Below, one piece after another: positions 1 to 11,148 of a stretch of 64,000 nt of DNA. The notes below the pieces were generated by a model, which ran no database searches, was not told the DNA's origin, and worked only from the letters and a program-made list of their open reading frames with translations. Location of the stretch: assembly GCA_018340375.1 (NCBI GenBank), contig JAFFJZ010000010.1, forward strand, positions 14,136,001 to 14,200,000, given 5' to 3'. Positions within the stretch are counted from its first letter, which is position 1; each line of letters starts with the position of its first letter. Made by a program: the position numbers and the translations under genes. The stretch is from Gonatopus flavifemur (lineage: Eukaryota; Arthropoda; Insecta; Hymenoptera; Dryinidae).

Positions 1-230
1 TATTTCGAGACGGACATTTCAACGTTCATAGAACCTTCATCAAACCTTTGTGAATCTAAACATTAGCTACACAGATCTAATCTGAACGTTCATTAGAGCT
101 TCATGTTCCCTTCGGCAGGTGCTATGCATATTGATCGAATGTATGTAATCGAATGTACGATGGTACGTCAATCGAACGTCGATTGAATGAATATCGTATA
201 TTCCGAATGTACGATGTACGTTCTAAGTTT
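1..230. repeat. diverged gaacgttcat-type repeat and short tandem words
   Basis: The first 110 bases carry the words caacgttcatagaacc and ctgaacgttcattagagc. The same words recur at 1,500-1,560, 2,545-2,610, 9,805-9,830 and 43,940-43,980. Bases 125-230 repeat a loose word like atcgaatgtacgatgtacg several times. I see no coding potential. This looks like the eroded edge of a small dispersed element. Confidence 0.4.
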
Positions 231-439
231 ATTTGATATAGTCCCATGTGGAAATAGCCAGAGTTGACAAATGGCGCGGTACTGGCGAGGTTGTATTTGC
301 CAAAGTTCGGCAAAAAAAACTGCGCCTGTTCAGAATCATTACCGTTTTTCAACTGTCGCCGAACATTCGCAAGATTTCTGACGGTATTAGCTCGCGTGGA
401 CAGACGGTATAGGGTCAGTATCGAATGAATACTGTCTGG

Positions 440-890
440 ACAATACCCAGGATGTAGAGAAACGGTATCGCGCCAGTATTCAGCGAGAGTCGGCGGTATT
501 ATCATTCCATATGTACAACAAACGGCAATGTGCCAGTAATGATATGACTCTGGCTGACTACTAAATCGATAGTCGATTGATGTTGAAATTATGATCTTGA
601 CAACTCGGCCGTTGTGGTCAGCAGGAGTCGCGCCAGCATTGAGCCAGAGTTGGTATTTTGATTCAATATGTTCGATAGACGACATGGTGCCAGTATTGGT
701 GGAACTCTGGTTGACGACGGAATCGGTAGTCGATTGACATTAAAATCACGATCTTGGCAACTTGATTTTTGTAGTGAGCCGGAGTCGCGCCAGTATCAAG
801 ACAGAGTTGGTATGATCATTCAATACGTTCGGTAGAGAACAATGAGCCAGTACTGATGGAATCTTGTTTCACTACGGAGTCTATGGTAAA
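440..890. repeat. tandem repeat, unit about 158 bp, about three copies
   Basis: The word gcgccagtatt (or gcgccagcatt) followed by a gagagt or cagagttgg word recurs near 470, 630 and 788. The phrase gatcttgacaactc recurs at 595 and 753. The spacing is therefore 157-160 bp with moderate divergence. The 187-codon open frame on the minus strand (122-685) lies over this array and is best explained by it. Confidence 0.65.
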
Positions 891-956
891 TTGTGTGACT
901 TCAAGGGAATTAGTACAATAAATGGGAATTTAAGTGGTCCGTTGTCAACTCGGAGA

Positions 957-1025
957 TCAGCTGATGTGATAGAGACTCTGTTCCTCATTCGCAGGTCCCG
1001 GGTTCAATCCTTGCCCAGTGAACTT
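957..1025 (+). repeat. tRNA-like (SINE-type) fragment, B-box ggttcaatcc
   Basis: ggttcaatcc at 1,001-1,010 fits the Pol III B box (GGTTCRANYCC), and the preceding gctgatgtgatagagact could be a worn A box. No cloverleaf can be folded with confidence, so this is at most a tRNA-derived SINE remnant and not a tRNA gene. Confidence 0.35.
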
Positions 1026-1324
1026 TCATGAAACCGCTTCCAAAGCGTCTTTCTCAGATCACGGTGATGAGGAAAATAGATTCACAACGTTTTGAAAGTT
1101 CAAATTCAATGTATTTTTTTGTTACTTGAAACATAACTCCGGGGATCTCTAATTACCAGCACTGTGCCAGTACTGGGTCGGGTCTGAATTCCTACATACG
1201 ATGTATCATTTTGACTCTCTACCAATTTTCATCCAGGTATGGCAGAACAATTGGTTCTGTTGTCATGTCAGAGTTCCGCCATAGTCGGCTCACATTAAAA
1301 ATCGGTACAGACGCTGTTGTAAAT

Positions 1325-1495
1325 GTTCTACTGGCCCTTATATAAAAGATGTTATCATTTTGACTACTTGCCAGTACCGTCGATTCAACTGGCCCTGTAC
1401 TGGTAAGTTTGGATTTGCCAGTACTGGCAACTCTGGCACCAGTACTGAGCCAGTAGCGGCCCGTGTTTCCATTTCCACATGGGGTCTCATTCGAA
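1325..1495 (+). repeat. dispersed repeat family A, copy 1 (ccagtactgg-rich)
   Basis: The block holds actggccct, a gttatcatttygattc word, tcaactggccctg, tgccagtactgg and atttccacatggg in order. The same words occur in the same order at 3,000-3,170, and the end word appears inverted at 244-256 (cccatgtggaaat). It is an old non-coding interspersed repeat of unknown class. Confidence 0.55.
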
Positions 1496-1861
1496 CATCC
1501 TATGAACGTTCATTAAATGTTATTCGTATCTCACTCGTACCTTCTACGAACGTTTCTATTTCGTATATACTTTGGAATTCTGTTGCTGCTTTGGGTGTGG
1601 GATATGAAAATAAAAATTCTGCACATGTGCATGTAAATATATTTATTGACATTGAATTCCAGATTGTCGTTTCATGAACGGGGAGGAAAGGCACGCTTGC
1701 TTCTTGTACTTCACATCAGGAGCTTCCAGACAGACATATCCAGAGGTCATGCGAATTGTGTCGCATTACCTTCCAAATATATTTAACTCAATAAGAGATT
1801 TATGTAATCATCTTGGGTTAGGTATCATGTGTGATAAGGTCCTACCCAGCAAACCAGCAAA

Positions 1862-1985
1862 GGTGTGGTGAGGTGGATAAAAGGTAGACGTGGATACAAG
1901 GTGGAAGAACGGAGAAGCGACGTAGAGGCGATGAAGAAATGTCCGGCGATCGGTGGTTCTGCTGTACGGCACATAAAAATTATCT
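1862..1985 (-). repeat. dispersed repeat family B, copy 1
   Basis: Read on the minus strand, this contains cgtacagca, ccggacattt, cctctacgt, ttatccacc and tccacgt in the order seen at 17,530-17,655 on the plus strand. The words tacgtagaattc and gtggat also occur at 16,265-16,500. It is a non-coding dispersed element. Confidence 0.5.
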
Positions 1986-2254
1986 GAGACATAAAATGTA
2001 ATATGTTGTGAATTCAATAATCATTCACGTAGTGAATAAATGTAAGATATCTCAGCATCCTTGTTTATGAAATCTTTTTTTCATATTAACGGCACTTGAG
2101 CATCAGAAGAAGCAGGTAGAATTTCCCGCAGACTTTTTCCACAAATCACTTGATAAATTCAGATTTGAAATACATAACAATCAAGAGCGTACCTGAGAAT
2201 CAACTCTCAATATGAATTCGGGTTCCCTCTACTGCCGAATATCACCATACCCAA

Positions 2255-2395
2255 ATAACATGTAAGTCTGTCATAAGCTTGTCAGACTTGTCATCCAACT
2301 GTTTTGGACTTGTTATTGACAACCTTCTGAGTGTCGGGTTGCTACAATCCTGCTGCAACGCTTTTGTAAGCTTATATCCTTGTCGTGTGTCAACT
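2255..2395 (+). repeat. dispersed repeat family C, copy 1
   Basis: Shares gacttgttattgacaacct, gttgctac, ttttgtaagctt and atccttgtcgtgtgt, in order, with the reverse complement of 56,385-56,500. The repeats are several tens of kb apart and inverted. No coding frame is convincing. Confidence 0.55.
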
Positions 2396-2999
2396 ACCGA
2401 AGTAACACAAGAACATTTCAAACATTCTGCGTCAATTCTCAGATCATGCATATAATGTGGGTGAGACTGTTTTGGATAAATTCAAAAAATACATTGTAAG
2501 AATATGCATAGAATATACTTGCCCGCAACAATCCCAACCGAAGATTCTATGAATGTTCATAAGATATACTCAGAACTTCAAAGAACCTTCTTGACATTTC
2601 GAACCTGTTGTGGCTACTTGAGTAGGAGGCTTATGTCTATCTTGTCACAAGCTTACCTGACAGCATTGTAGCAAGACTAAACTGCTATTTGATTGGTAAG
2701 GCCCCTAGTTGGGACTTTATGGAGGCCCATGTAAGGCGGAAGGCTTACAAACAGGAAGAGTCTTTGAAATAAAAATGCTCAAGTACGGAGATATATATAT
2801 ACAATGTATACACTGTATACAAACCAATATGGTACACCCGTTCCAAAAGAATTCAAAAAGATTTCTCAAGAACTCTTGATATACGTTTAGTGATGGAATC
2901 ATTCTTGGACCATATGTGTCAGAACTACCAGACCATAAAAAATGCCGTAGTTGCGGCAATGCAGGCTTAGTATGAATATTGTCAGTACCGGCAATATTG

Positions 3000-3170
3000 T
3001 ATTCCCAGTACTGGGCCTTATGTGAAACGTTGTTATCATTTCGATTCCGGGTTGATACTGTCAAATCAACTGGCCCTGGTTGGTTGTTTATATATGCCAA
3101 CGCTGGTGACTCCGGCAATTATACTGCGCCGTCATAGGGCCAGGTTCAATTTCCACATGGGATACGTTAC
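3000..3170 (+). repeat. dispersed repeat family A, copy 2
   Basis: This is co-linear with 1,325-1,495: actgggcctta, gttatcatttcgattcc, tcaactggccctgg, then atttccacatgggat. Both copies are followed or preceded by a B-box-like gttcaatcc word within a few hundred bases, so they may belong to one composite element. Confidence 0.55.
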
Positions 3171-3194
3171 ATTTTTTATATTCTTTTCACAGTA

Positions 3195-3250
3195 TAAAGT
3201 GCTGAGTTCACTGTCTTAGGGCTAGGTGTTCAATCCTCGGACAAAGTAAA
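3195..3250 (+). repeat. tRNA-like fragment, B-box-like gtgttcaatcc
   Basis: gtgttcaatcctcgg followed by caaagtaaacg resembles the 1,001-1,025 fragment (ggttcaatccttg, cagtgaac). It is probably the same worn tRNA-derived repeat beside family A copy 2. There is no intact A box. Confidence 0.3.
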
Positions 3251-3608
3251 CGATGGTAACGATGGTAAGCTCAAAAGTGCAATAACCCGGAAGTCCGATG
3301 TTCCGAAAGTTTAATAGCTCAAAATTCAATGAGTCTCTAGGAATTGACCAATCATTGAAAACTCTTCGATTTCACCTTTCTTGTAGCTCAGAATTGGTAC
3401 AGGACGACAGAATGTGTATCATATGACAATATCATGGATGGTATATTGAGTATGGTAAGCTGCAGCAATGCCGAATAGAAATACGGTCAAATCATTACCA
3501 CCCCAGTAAACAAATTTTCGGTCAACATTCGGAACTTTCATAATGTTATCTGAAAGCTGTCGAAATGATCTCTAATGCGTCACTTTCTATCATCTTTCAG
3601 ATGTCTCC

Positions 3609-3760
3609 TTAAGAGGATACCAGAGTTACCATCGGAGCACGTTTTCTTGCACTCAAATGCTCGAAACTGAATTCATAAAAAAATCTGAAATTTTCAGGGA
3701 TGATTCTTTGAGACTTTATCTAGGTCTATACAGAGCCCGAATTTTGAATTTCGAATCAAA
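3609..3760 (+). mobile_element. T1-type TTAA element, left end only
   Basis: TTAA at 3,609-3,612 is followed by gaggataccagag, the terminal sequence of the T1 family defined at 22,751-23,890. Interior bases 3,660-3,750 (gaattcataaaa, gaaattttcagggat, gcccgaattttgaatttc) match 23,630-23,705 in order. I could not find the opposite TIR, so the right boundary is arbitrary. Confidence 0.5.
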
Positions 3761-4289
3761 AATACTTGGAATAGGTTGGGGCAACTTAAAACACGTTGGT
3801 CATGATCAACAGAAGATGCATCAACTCATTATTTTTCGATTTATTCAGTCGTTTTCGAGAAGAGTGGAGGCAGAGATTTGGAATCCTTGGGACTTCGGAA
3901 TGCTCTGAAAACGAACATAGCGATAGGATTAACTTCGTTCCAGCTGGACTGTTCCTATCCCAATTGTACCAACTTCCACTTTATTAAGTTCAAGTTTACG
4001 GATATCTGAGTGATTTTGAAAAATCAACAATTGAAAAACGTTCAAAAAACATATTCACAAATATAATTCCATTGTCAATGCGAACAGCCTAACAAATTGA
4101 TGACTCGGGTTTTGAACTTTTGCAGCAAAATATACTGAAAATTTCACTGCCTCAACAAATAATTCGCAGAATAATTAGCTGACTTAGCAAAAGATTCGCT
4201 GTTACAGCGAAAACTCAGCAGGCAAAATCATATTCTACTGTTCTGGTAAATTTTATTTTTTCCATGAGATGGAAACAAGTGAGACAGTA

Positions 4290-4528
4290 CACTGAAAGAA
4301 ACATTGGCTTATTTCTCAGGAAATATTTCCTTGTTCTAAGAATATATTTTTCTTCTCACCTCAAGAAGATGTGTACTTAGGGTGAAAAAAATGTATTCAC
4401 GCTGTAGAGCTTCAACCTGAGTGAATGTTTCCTTCTTTTAGAAATAGTTGCCTTGATTCAAAATAAATATCCGATCAGACTCGGTCAATCTAATATTTTC
4501 TTGGCTCAAAATTTTCTTTCTCTCAATG
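4290..4528. mobile_element. TA-flanked hairpin MITE (CACTGAGAGAAA-type ends)
   Basis: The element begins cactgaaagaaacattgg. The reverse complement of its end reads cattgagagaaagaaaat. The dinucleotide TA lies on both sides (4,288-4,289 and 4,529-4,530), as expected for a Tc1/mariner-type target duplication. There is no coding capacity, so this is a non-autonomous foldback element. Confidence 0.6.
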
Positions 4529-4767
4529 TACAGTGGAAGCCCTCAGTGAGGAGAATCACCCTCTTTCTCATTCGAACGGTTGTTATCTGGCGTTGAAGAA
4601 AGAAAGTGAGCATTTTTATTGGGGGGTTTTACTGTACTCGAGTCCCTTGGAATGAAAAAATACCCATACTGGTCCATGGATTGTTCTTGAAAATGACACA
4701 CGTGAAGTACACATACAATGAAGAATCAAATGAGATTAATGAAAGAATTGATGGCAAATCGAGATTT

Positions 4768-4975
4768 TGAAGTATTTCCAAAAAGTATTTCATGTTCTAT
4801 GGAAATACACACAAAAATGCATTTCGAATACAAAATATAAAATACTCAAAATTCATGTATTTCAAATACGTATTTGGAATATAAGTATTTCTGAAATGCG
4901 TATTTCAAATACGTATTTGGAATATAAGTATTTCTGAAATGCGTATTTCAAATACTTTTTGATGAAATACTGCCC
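4768..4975. repeat. palindromic repeat with 43-bp exact tandem unit
   Basis: The word ttcaaatacgtatttgg starts at 4,861 and again at 4,904, and the start of a third copy lies at 4,947, so the period is exactly 43 bp with essentially identical units. The unit itself is built of gtatttcaaatac palindromes. This is a recent local duplication inside an older palindromic element. Confidence 0.65.
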
Positions 4976-5189
4976 AGCTGTGAACGGAATACACGTAAGT
5001 AAAATGTAGACCCTGCTTAAAAAACCGAATGAGATTTGTATAGAATTCGGATAAATCTGGCATTCTCTACAGTTGAATCTGAGAACCAATATAGATTTTG
5101 TGTCTGGGTTTCATACGGTGTTATAATACATGGGCTGAAGAGTCCTGGGCCTAACAAAGAAAACACGGGTTTTTTTGTTCAGAATTAGC

Positions 5190-6425
5190 GTTATTCATCA
5201 ACGTAATCTCCATCAAGAACAACGCAATCATTCCAGCGCCGCTCTAACATTCCAATACCACTTTTGTAGAACGATTTATCTTTTGCCTCAAAATAGACCT
5301 CAATTTCAGCGATAACCTCTTTATTCGAGCAAAATTTCTTACCGGCGAGCATTTTTTTTTAGGTCTGCGAACAGCCAGCAGTCGTTGGGAGCCAAATCTG
5401 GCAAATACGGCGGATGTGAAAGCAATTCGAAGTTCAATTCATGTAGTTATGCCATTGTTTTAATCGACTTGTATCATCAGTGTTGTGATATTCATCGAGC
5501 TGGGGAATCGCAGCTTGGTCACAAGACTACGTTTTTTACTGACACATGTGAGCGCTCTTATGGGTGAACCGCTCACCGACAAGAACACATACATGTGTTG
5601 GTGCAAAACGTAGTCACGTGACCGAGCTGCAATTTTCCAGCTCGACGAATATCACAACACTGTGTGACATTGTGCGTTATCTTGATGAAATAAAATTTTT
5701 TTCTTTGCCATATGCGGTCGTTTCTTTGCAATTTCGACCTTCAAACGCTCCAATAATGTGATACAATATTCTCTGTTGATGGTATTTCCCTTCTCAAGAT
5801 AGTCGATGAATATTACACCACGCACATTCCAAAATACCGAGGCCATAACCTTTCCAGCCGATTGTTGTGCTTTCGGGCGCTTTGAACGAGGTTCACCAGT
5901 GGGTGTCCACTCAGATGACGATCGTTTTGATTCCAGAGTGAAGTGATAGATCCGTGTTGCATCCATTGTAACATATCGACGCAAAAATTCCGGCTTGTTA
6001 CGTTTAAACATGGCCAAACACTGCTCAGAAGCATCAACGAGTTCTTGTTTTTGGTCAACAGTGAGCGTCACTTTGAACAGAGCGTTCTTATAGTTAAATG
6101 CTCATACAATATAAAGCCAGCACGTTCTTTTGATATCTTTACGATGTCCACTAACTAACGCAACTTCACTTTTCGATCATTTAAAAAAGATTTTGTGGAT
6201 GTTTTTTATGTTTTCTGGTGTTACCACCTCATTTGGACATGCACTGCGTTCTGCACCATCGGTGTCTCTACGACCATGTTGGAAGTCAGGAAACCAACGT
6301 TTTATTGTGGCTTCTGATGGAGCAGAGTCCCCATAACACTTTTCAAGCCATTGCTTCGCTTGGATGGTATTTTTTCCCATCAAGAAGCAGTGTAAAATTA
6401 AAACACGAAATTGTTTTTGATCCAT
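5190..6425 (-). pseudogene. mariner transposase pseudogene (irritans-like)
   Basis: The N-terminal piece (6,425-6,177, starting MDQKQFRVLILHCFL) is the helix-turn-helix DNA-binding region of irritans-type mariners, including GDSAPSEATIKRW. After a damaged linker, 6,071-5,652 carries the catalytic part with YVTMDATR (first Asp, residue 37 of this piece; the usual MDETW is altered) and LFHQDNAQCH (second Asp, residue 131). The C-terminal part (about 5,465-5,190) reads HPPYLPDLAPND, so the third Asp is retained, and ends in GDYVDE. Family transposases of about 345 residues cut and paste DNA at TA. Frameshifts, at least one stop and the inserted MITE make this copy inactive. Confidence 0.85.
5478..5662. 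mobile_element. hAT-type MITE inserted in the mariner
   Basis: The inverted repeats start cagtgttgtgatattc at both ends and extend, with mismatches, to a gactacgtttt word about 60 bp in. The flanks are tgtatcat and tgtgacat, an 8-bp duplication with two changes. Without the insert and one flank, the mariner coding frame continues (CH then KSIKTMA-like), which confirms the boundaries. An 8-bp duplication and a CAG start point to the hAT superfamily. Confidence 0.75.
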
Positions 6426-6622
6426 TGTTTCAAAAATAACAAAAGTAGCGTCACTCTTAGTACAATAATATATAAAATAATGAATAGAATATCACGAAAT
6501 TTCGACAGCTGTTTTTTGAAGGTTAGTACTAACTGAAAAACGGGTGAATGCAGTAAAATTCGCGCCATCTGTGTTTTCGGCCCGGGAATTTTCAGCCCAT
6601 GTATTATAAGAGACGTATACGG

Positions 6623-7021
6623 TAGGGCTGTGCGGTTAATCGATTATTCGATTAAAACGGTTAATTGAACTTTCAACGATTAATCTATTGATCGGAAGAT
6701 TTGGGTTAATCGTTTTTACAATTAATAGAAGGATTCCGGTTGATCGTTTTTTTCGATTAATCGATGGATTCCGGTTAATTGTTTTGTCAATTGATAGGTG
6801 GATTCTAGGTGAACATTTTTACAATTCACCGGTCAACATAGAATCAATTAACCGATTGATCGACTAAACAATTAACCAGAATCCATCAATTAATCGAAAA
6901 AACCATTAGCCAGAATCCACCGGTTAATCGTAAAAACGATTAACCGAAATCTTCCGATTGATCGATTAACCGTTGACAAAAACCCGTTTCAATTGATTAA
7001 TCGATTAACCGCACATCCCTG
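6623..7021. mobile_element. hAT-type MITE with perfect 8-bp target duplication
   Basis: The ends are tagggctgtgcggttaatcg and the complement of cagggatgtgcggttaatcg. The flanks are gtatacgg (6,615-6,622) and gtatacgg (7,022-7,029). The interior is a long imperfect palindrome rich in cggttaatcgatt words. Non-autonomous hAT elements have 8-bp duplications and AGGG-type tips. The element sits 14 bp from the mariner end. Confidence 0.88.
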
Positions 7022-7039
7022 GTATACGGATGTCAGCAC

Positions 7040-8740
7040 TCGATATTCAGGATTCCCGATTAGCTACCGGATGAGATGCGTATAGAACCCGGGTAGGTTG
7101 CGGGTATATATCCGGGAATCAATCCGGGTTCTGTGTTCGGGTTTCAATCAGGTTCTATACGGGTCTTCTATTCGAGATCCACCTAAAAAATTTCGATTTA
7201 TATTATTGCGCTGAATAAAAAATTTTTTATAAGAATCTGATTATATATGCATTGCAGACGATTTTTCTTGTTTTAAGTAACGACAGAAACCAACTTACGA
7301 TTGAACGGCTGAAAGTTCGCTCAGCAAGAATTGAATCGGTTCCTGCGAGTAACAGACTCCCTAGTAGAAATTTGATCAAACATTCCCTCTTTTCAATGAG
7401 GTCCTGATCAGATTAGAATCCGTGAACCGTAAATAAGGAAAATCTTATGAGGCCCTTACAAGGGACTTATCTGATTTCCCTAATAGGATTCAAATAGAAT
7501 TGTAACGCAGGGGTACAATAGGGTTCGGACAAGATTTCCATAAAATCGAGCGAAATAGGGAAAATCATAACGAAAGCTGATGAGGACCTGATGGGAAATT
7601 AGGCATGTCTCGTTAGGTCCTGGTATTTTCTCATCCAAAATTGTAATGAGTACTATTCGAAATCGAAGTGGGTGCAATAAAATGTTTACGTTACCATGGG
7701 AACGATAGGTTAACATCGTAATGATCACCAAATCGCGAGTGGGCACTCAATTCTTATCCTAAAGTCGCGATGAGAACTAGAGCGAATGGTAATCAATCCC
7801 ATACACTTTTCTTAGTGTATTAGGGACAAAGCCTTTATTTCATCAGTGGACACCGAGATGATGACAAGGCATTTACATAGACATTTATGATAATCATCCC
7901 GTTGAGGTCTAGACTTCCCCTGATAGCACTCGGTCAGATCCGTATACAAAACCTATTTCTGGAAATTTTTCCATATAGAACCCGAATAAACCTGGATACA
8001 TGTCCATTCCTCACTTCGCAGTCCCGGTACTGTACCTGGATAGACCCGTATATATACCCGCAACGGGAAACCTTCCTCATATAAAAACCGTATGCATCCA
8101 GATGCTATTCCGTTCCGGTCCCAGTTCGATTCCTATCCAGCCCTTATCCGATGTTTTTTACCAGGTCGTGTAAAATTTTCGAAATCAAAACCAGTCACCG
8201 AACTGCAATGAAGTAGTTACGAATACATGATTGAAATGTATTCGATACGTGTTTGCAGCGAGGGTGCCCATGGGAGTACGCACCGTATAGAGACCGAATC
8301 TACCCGAAGGCATTGTTATATGTCAAAAACATTCCCGTATAGTACCCTGATTAACCCGGAAATATTTTCGAAATCAAAATCAGTAACCGAACGATACCCG
8401 AATGAACCCTGATAGTATCCCAAACGCCGCGATTTCGGTTCCTCTTTCTCGTATACCACCGCATAAAGTTCCATTCCATATTTCCATGGACCGCATAGAG
8501 TCCGATTAAACCCGAATGCATTCCCGAATTTTGGAAACATTCTCGTATACAGCCCTTACCAACCTGAATCAAGTTCCGTTTCCTAGTGAATTTTCCCGAA
8601 GAGTGTCCCGATCAATCCGTATACGTTCCCGAAACTGAAAATTGTGCCCGTATGAGAACCGAATGATTCCAGATATCATTTCTTTCGGGTTTCAATCTGG
8701 ATTCTATCCGGTTCTCATACAGGTTCTATCCAGTTTTTTA
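7040..8740. repeat. degenerate repeat field, tatagaacccg / cgggttctatac words
   Basis: Words like gtatagaacccg, aacccgaat, attcccgtat, cgggtttcaat and ggttctatac recur on both strands throughout, for example near 7,078, 7,140, 7,975, 8,335, 8,500, 8,600 and 8,690. The order is scrambled and no clean period is visible. It resembles several old inverted elements that have inserted into one another. None of the open frames here looks coding. Confidence 0.5.
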
Positions 8741-9738
8741 AGCAGAGGAGTAAAGATGAGTGGAAAGATGATGGTTTGAGAGCGATTTTTATTTCTACCC
8801 ATCCAGAAATTTAGCATGTCACGATGTAGATAAAGTATGGCCGAGGCTTGGCAACCAAGCATGGCACAACACTGGAATGATAATATCATTTCAGGATTTA
8901 TCAATGTTTTTCCAATGAAGTCCCATCATTGGTTCAGAAATGGTAATGAAATGAGCCATCATCGGCAAACAATAGAAAAATTTGTTTATGAATGTTGCGC
9001 CAATGATAAAACTGTAAAAAATAATCAACCCAAAAATATATAAAAAGTATGCGCATTTTACAATTTCCAATATATGTTATTTGGGATCTTATTGTGTTCT
9101 CTTCATTTATCTGTTAACAACTCGGTGTTTTTTGTCGCTAAAGTTGGTCATGAGAAGTATACACAATATGGATCAGCCGTGGAGCTCTCTGGTGTAATCT
9201 GTAACAAAGAACGATAGACTGTTCTTCCAAAGAATTATATTGAGTCCTAAATATTCCTTGTGTACATCTCTCACTAATCGCGAGAAACACTCGATCAGTG
9301 ACTTAGCGATAGCAATTCAGCCATCCACAGTTAAAATTAAGGAGCATGCCAATATTGAGCCATGCTATTACCAATGATCGGCGCTACATTGAAGACTAAT
9401 CTTCATCCAGACTAGAAAAAAGTTGGTGGCAATATTCCACCACGTTTCAAATGATTCCCACTTTCAATAGAATCCATCGTTCGGTCAATGTTGGACCAAG
9501 GATGAGCCTAACAAGCGCCAAGCCTGGCGGAATTATGAATCAATGATAGGCTGAGAACCGAAATTCGTTGAAAACCGATATCGGTACAACGCTATATTTG
9601 TTGGTAATCAACAGTGAATATTTATAGATGGCTATAAGCTTTGCCTGTCAACATTGCGCCAAGTTATATTCTATTGTCAGCATTGGCGGAACCCAAAAAG
9701 TTTGATATGGATAACTTCATTCAAGGTTGTACTAACTC
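8741..9738. other. unannotated stretch
   Basis: No gene is seen. Bases 9,345-9,690 contain loose inverted words (gccaatattgagcc, accaatgatcggcgc against gcgccaagtt, cagcattggcgg) that may be a very old inverted-repeat element. The rest looks like unique AT-rich DNA. Confidence 0.4.
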
Positions 9739-9882
9739 CAAGAGAACATCAACGCTGAAAAAAGCTTTATCAAATGTTAAATATAACTGTGGACATTATA
9801 AGGTCAAATGAACGTTCGTTGAATATAAATTTATCTAAATTCAACCTAAAATTGATCTATGTGGCTCGTGTTCTCTTGGGAA
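9739..9882. mobile_element. small inverted-repeat element, family E (ccaagagaaca ends)
   Basis: The left end ctccaagagaacatca pairs with the right end cgtgttctcttggga, and gaacgttcgttgaa lies inside. The same architecture, but with perfect arms, occurs at 43,911-44,010. Length is about 140 bp with no coding content. Confidence 0.5.
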
Positions 9883-11029
9883 AGTGAAAGAATATTTATC
9901 TGTTCGCTATATTCTCACATAGCACGCTTGTTCCGATGTGGCCATCAAGAATTCTTCTTGAAATCACCGTGGAATTCCATAAGAATCACCGTTATGACAG
10001 TTCAGAATGAGTTCTTCATGAATCCCTGTCATTCAAAAGGAATCGTTTTGTACTACTATAGAGTCACTGAAGAATATTTATATAGTGAGCTCACCAGAAA
10101 TTCCTCGTGGAAAGACTAAATGTTGACAGTTCCATTATTATTTTTTACCGTGAAACTACACTATAAAAAAGCTTCTGAAAAAGAGTTTGAAAGTTTTTCA
10201 CCAAACATTTTCATCAATTCATAAACACTTCTTGGAAGGTCACTAAAATTGTTTAGAAATCAACAGGAAATTTATAGATTTCCAAATAATTTGGAAACTG
10301 ACAAATCTATAAGTTTTAAAACATACTTTTCTTCATAGGAATCCACAAATGTTTTTTACAGTGTTTCAGCTTTTGGTGAATTCACGAAGGAATTTTCTTC
10401 AACAATACCCTCCCTACGAACAATGATTAACGGTGTTTCAATGGGCCGCTGATGGCCCTGCAATGCCAGTAAAGAGCCGTCGTTGGTCCTTTGAAACACC
10501 AGCAGTCGTGTTTGCTGGGCTTTTCCCGTCACTTTTCAGTTATTTTTCTAAATATTAAGCAACCTCTGTATCTCTGGATATAAGTTCAACTGAAAATTCT
10601 GAATTTTATTGGACTTACATGATCATTTCACAGTGAAATTCATCGCTCAATGCATATGATGTGTTACTTATAAAAATTTTTTTTACAGTGAGCATTTAAG
10701 AGTATATCAAGCATTATCCTAGGATACTTGTGAAGTGTCAGAAACATTGTTGTTAATTATCCACTGGATATCAAAGGTTGGAGTCTTTGGAACAGAACCA
10801 TTTCAAAAAACGACCATGTTTTTTTTTATTCAATGTTCCAATTTGTGAACTCCGAATAGAAATGGGTGAAGCTTCGTTCAGTGTTCGACCGGATTCTTCG
10901 CGACAAAAATCATTCACAGTCGGAGAGCAAGTATCTGTCCGGTTCTGTTTGACACTCGGTGGGAAATTTTAGTATATTTATGAACAACAATCAACCGGCA
11001 TTTCAATTTTTATTCGATGTTGATGAGTT
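9883..11029. other. unannotated stretch with one 60-bp hairpin
   Basis: Mostly unique AT-rich DNA. At 10,432-10,491, ggtgtttcaatgggccgctg pairs imperfectly with ccgtcgttggtcctttgaaacacc to form a compact stem of about 24 bp. Nothing here supports a gene. Confidence 0.4.
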
Positions 11030-11148
11030 CTTCCAGTATCGCCCCTAACAGCACTGGGAAGTTTTTAAAACGTTCCAAGAACGTTGGGTCGTTTTTAAAA
11101 CATTCTCAGAACGTTTTCAAAACGTCCAGGGACCTTGGTGCTATTAGG
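11030..11148. mobile_element. short MITE with ccctaa-agcac ends
   Basis: The left end cccctaacagcactgg and the reverse complement of the right end, tccctaatagcaccaagg, form an imperfect terminal inverted repeat. The interior repeats aacgttc words (gttccaagaacgttgg, ttctcagaacgttttc). The target duplication is not clear. Confidence 0.5.

Larger units (their letters stand above)
5121..6609 (-). mobile_element. mariner-family transposon, inactivated (irritans-like)
   Basis: The terminal inverted repeats read ttataatacatgggctgaa at the left and its complement at the right, and the similarity runs on into a gtcc-type word. The length without the 185-bp insertion at 5,478-5,662 is about 1.3 kb, normal for mariner. 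The transposase runs on the minus strand and is broken by frameshifts and stops. A hAT-type MITE has landed in its C-terminal part, just before the third catalytic region. Confidence 0.88.

Noticed and set aside
122..685. 187-codon open frame on the minus strand
   Set aside because: It lies on the 158-bp tandem repeat and surrounding ccagtact repeat words, has no protein motif, and its repeated residues follow the DNA period.
957..1025. tRNA gene
   Set aside because: Only a B-box-like word is convincing. Acceptor, D and anticodon arms do not form.
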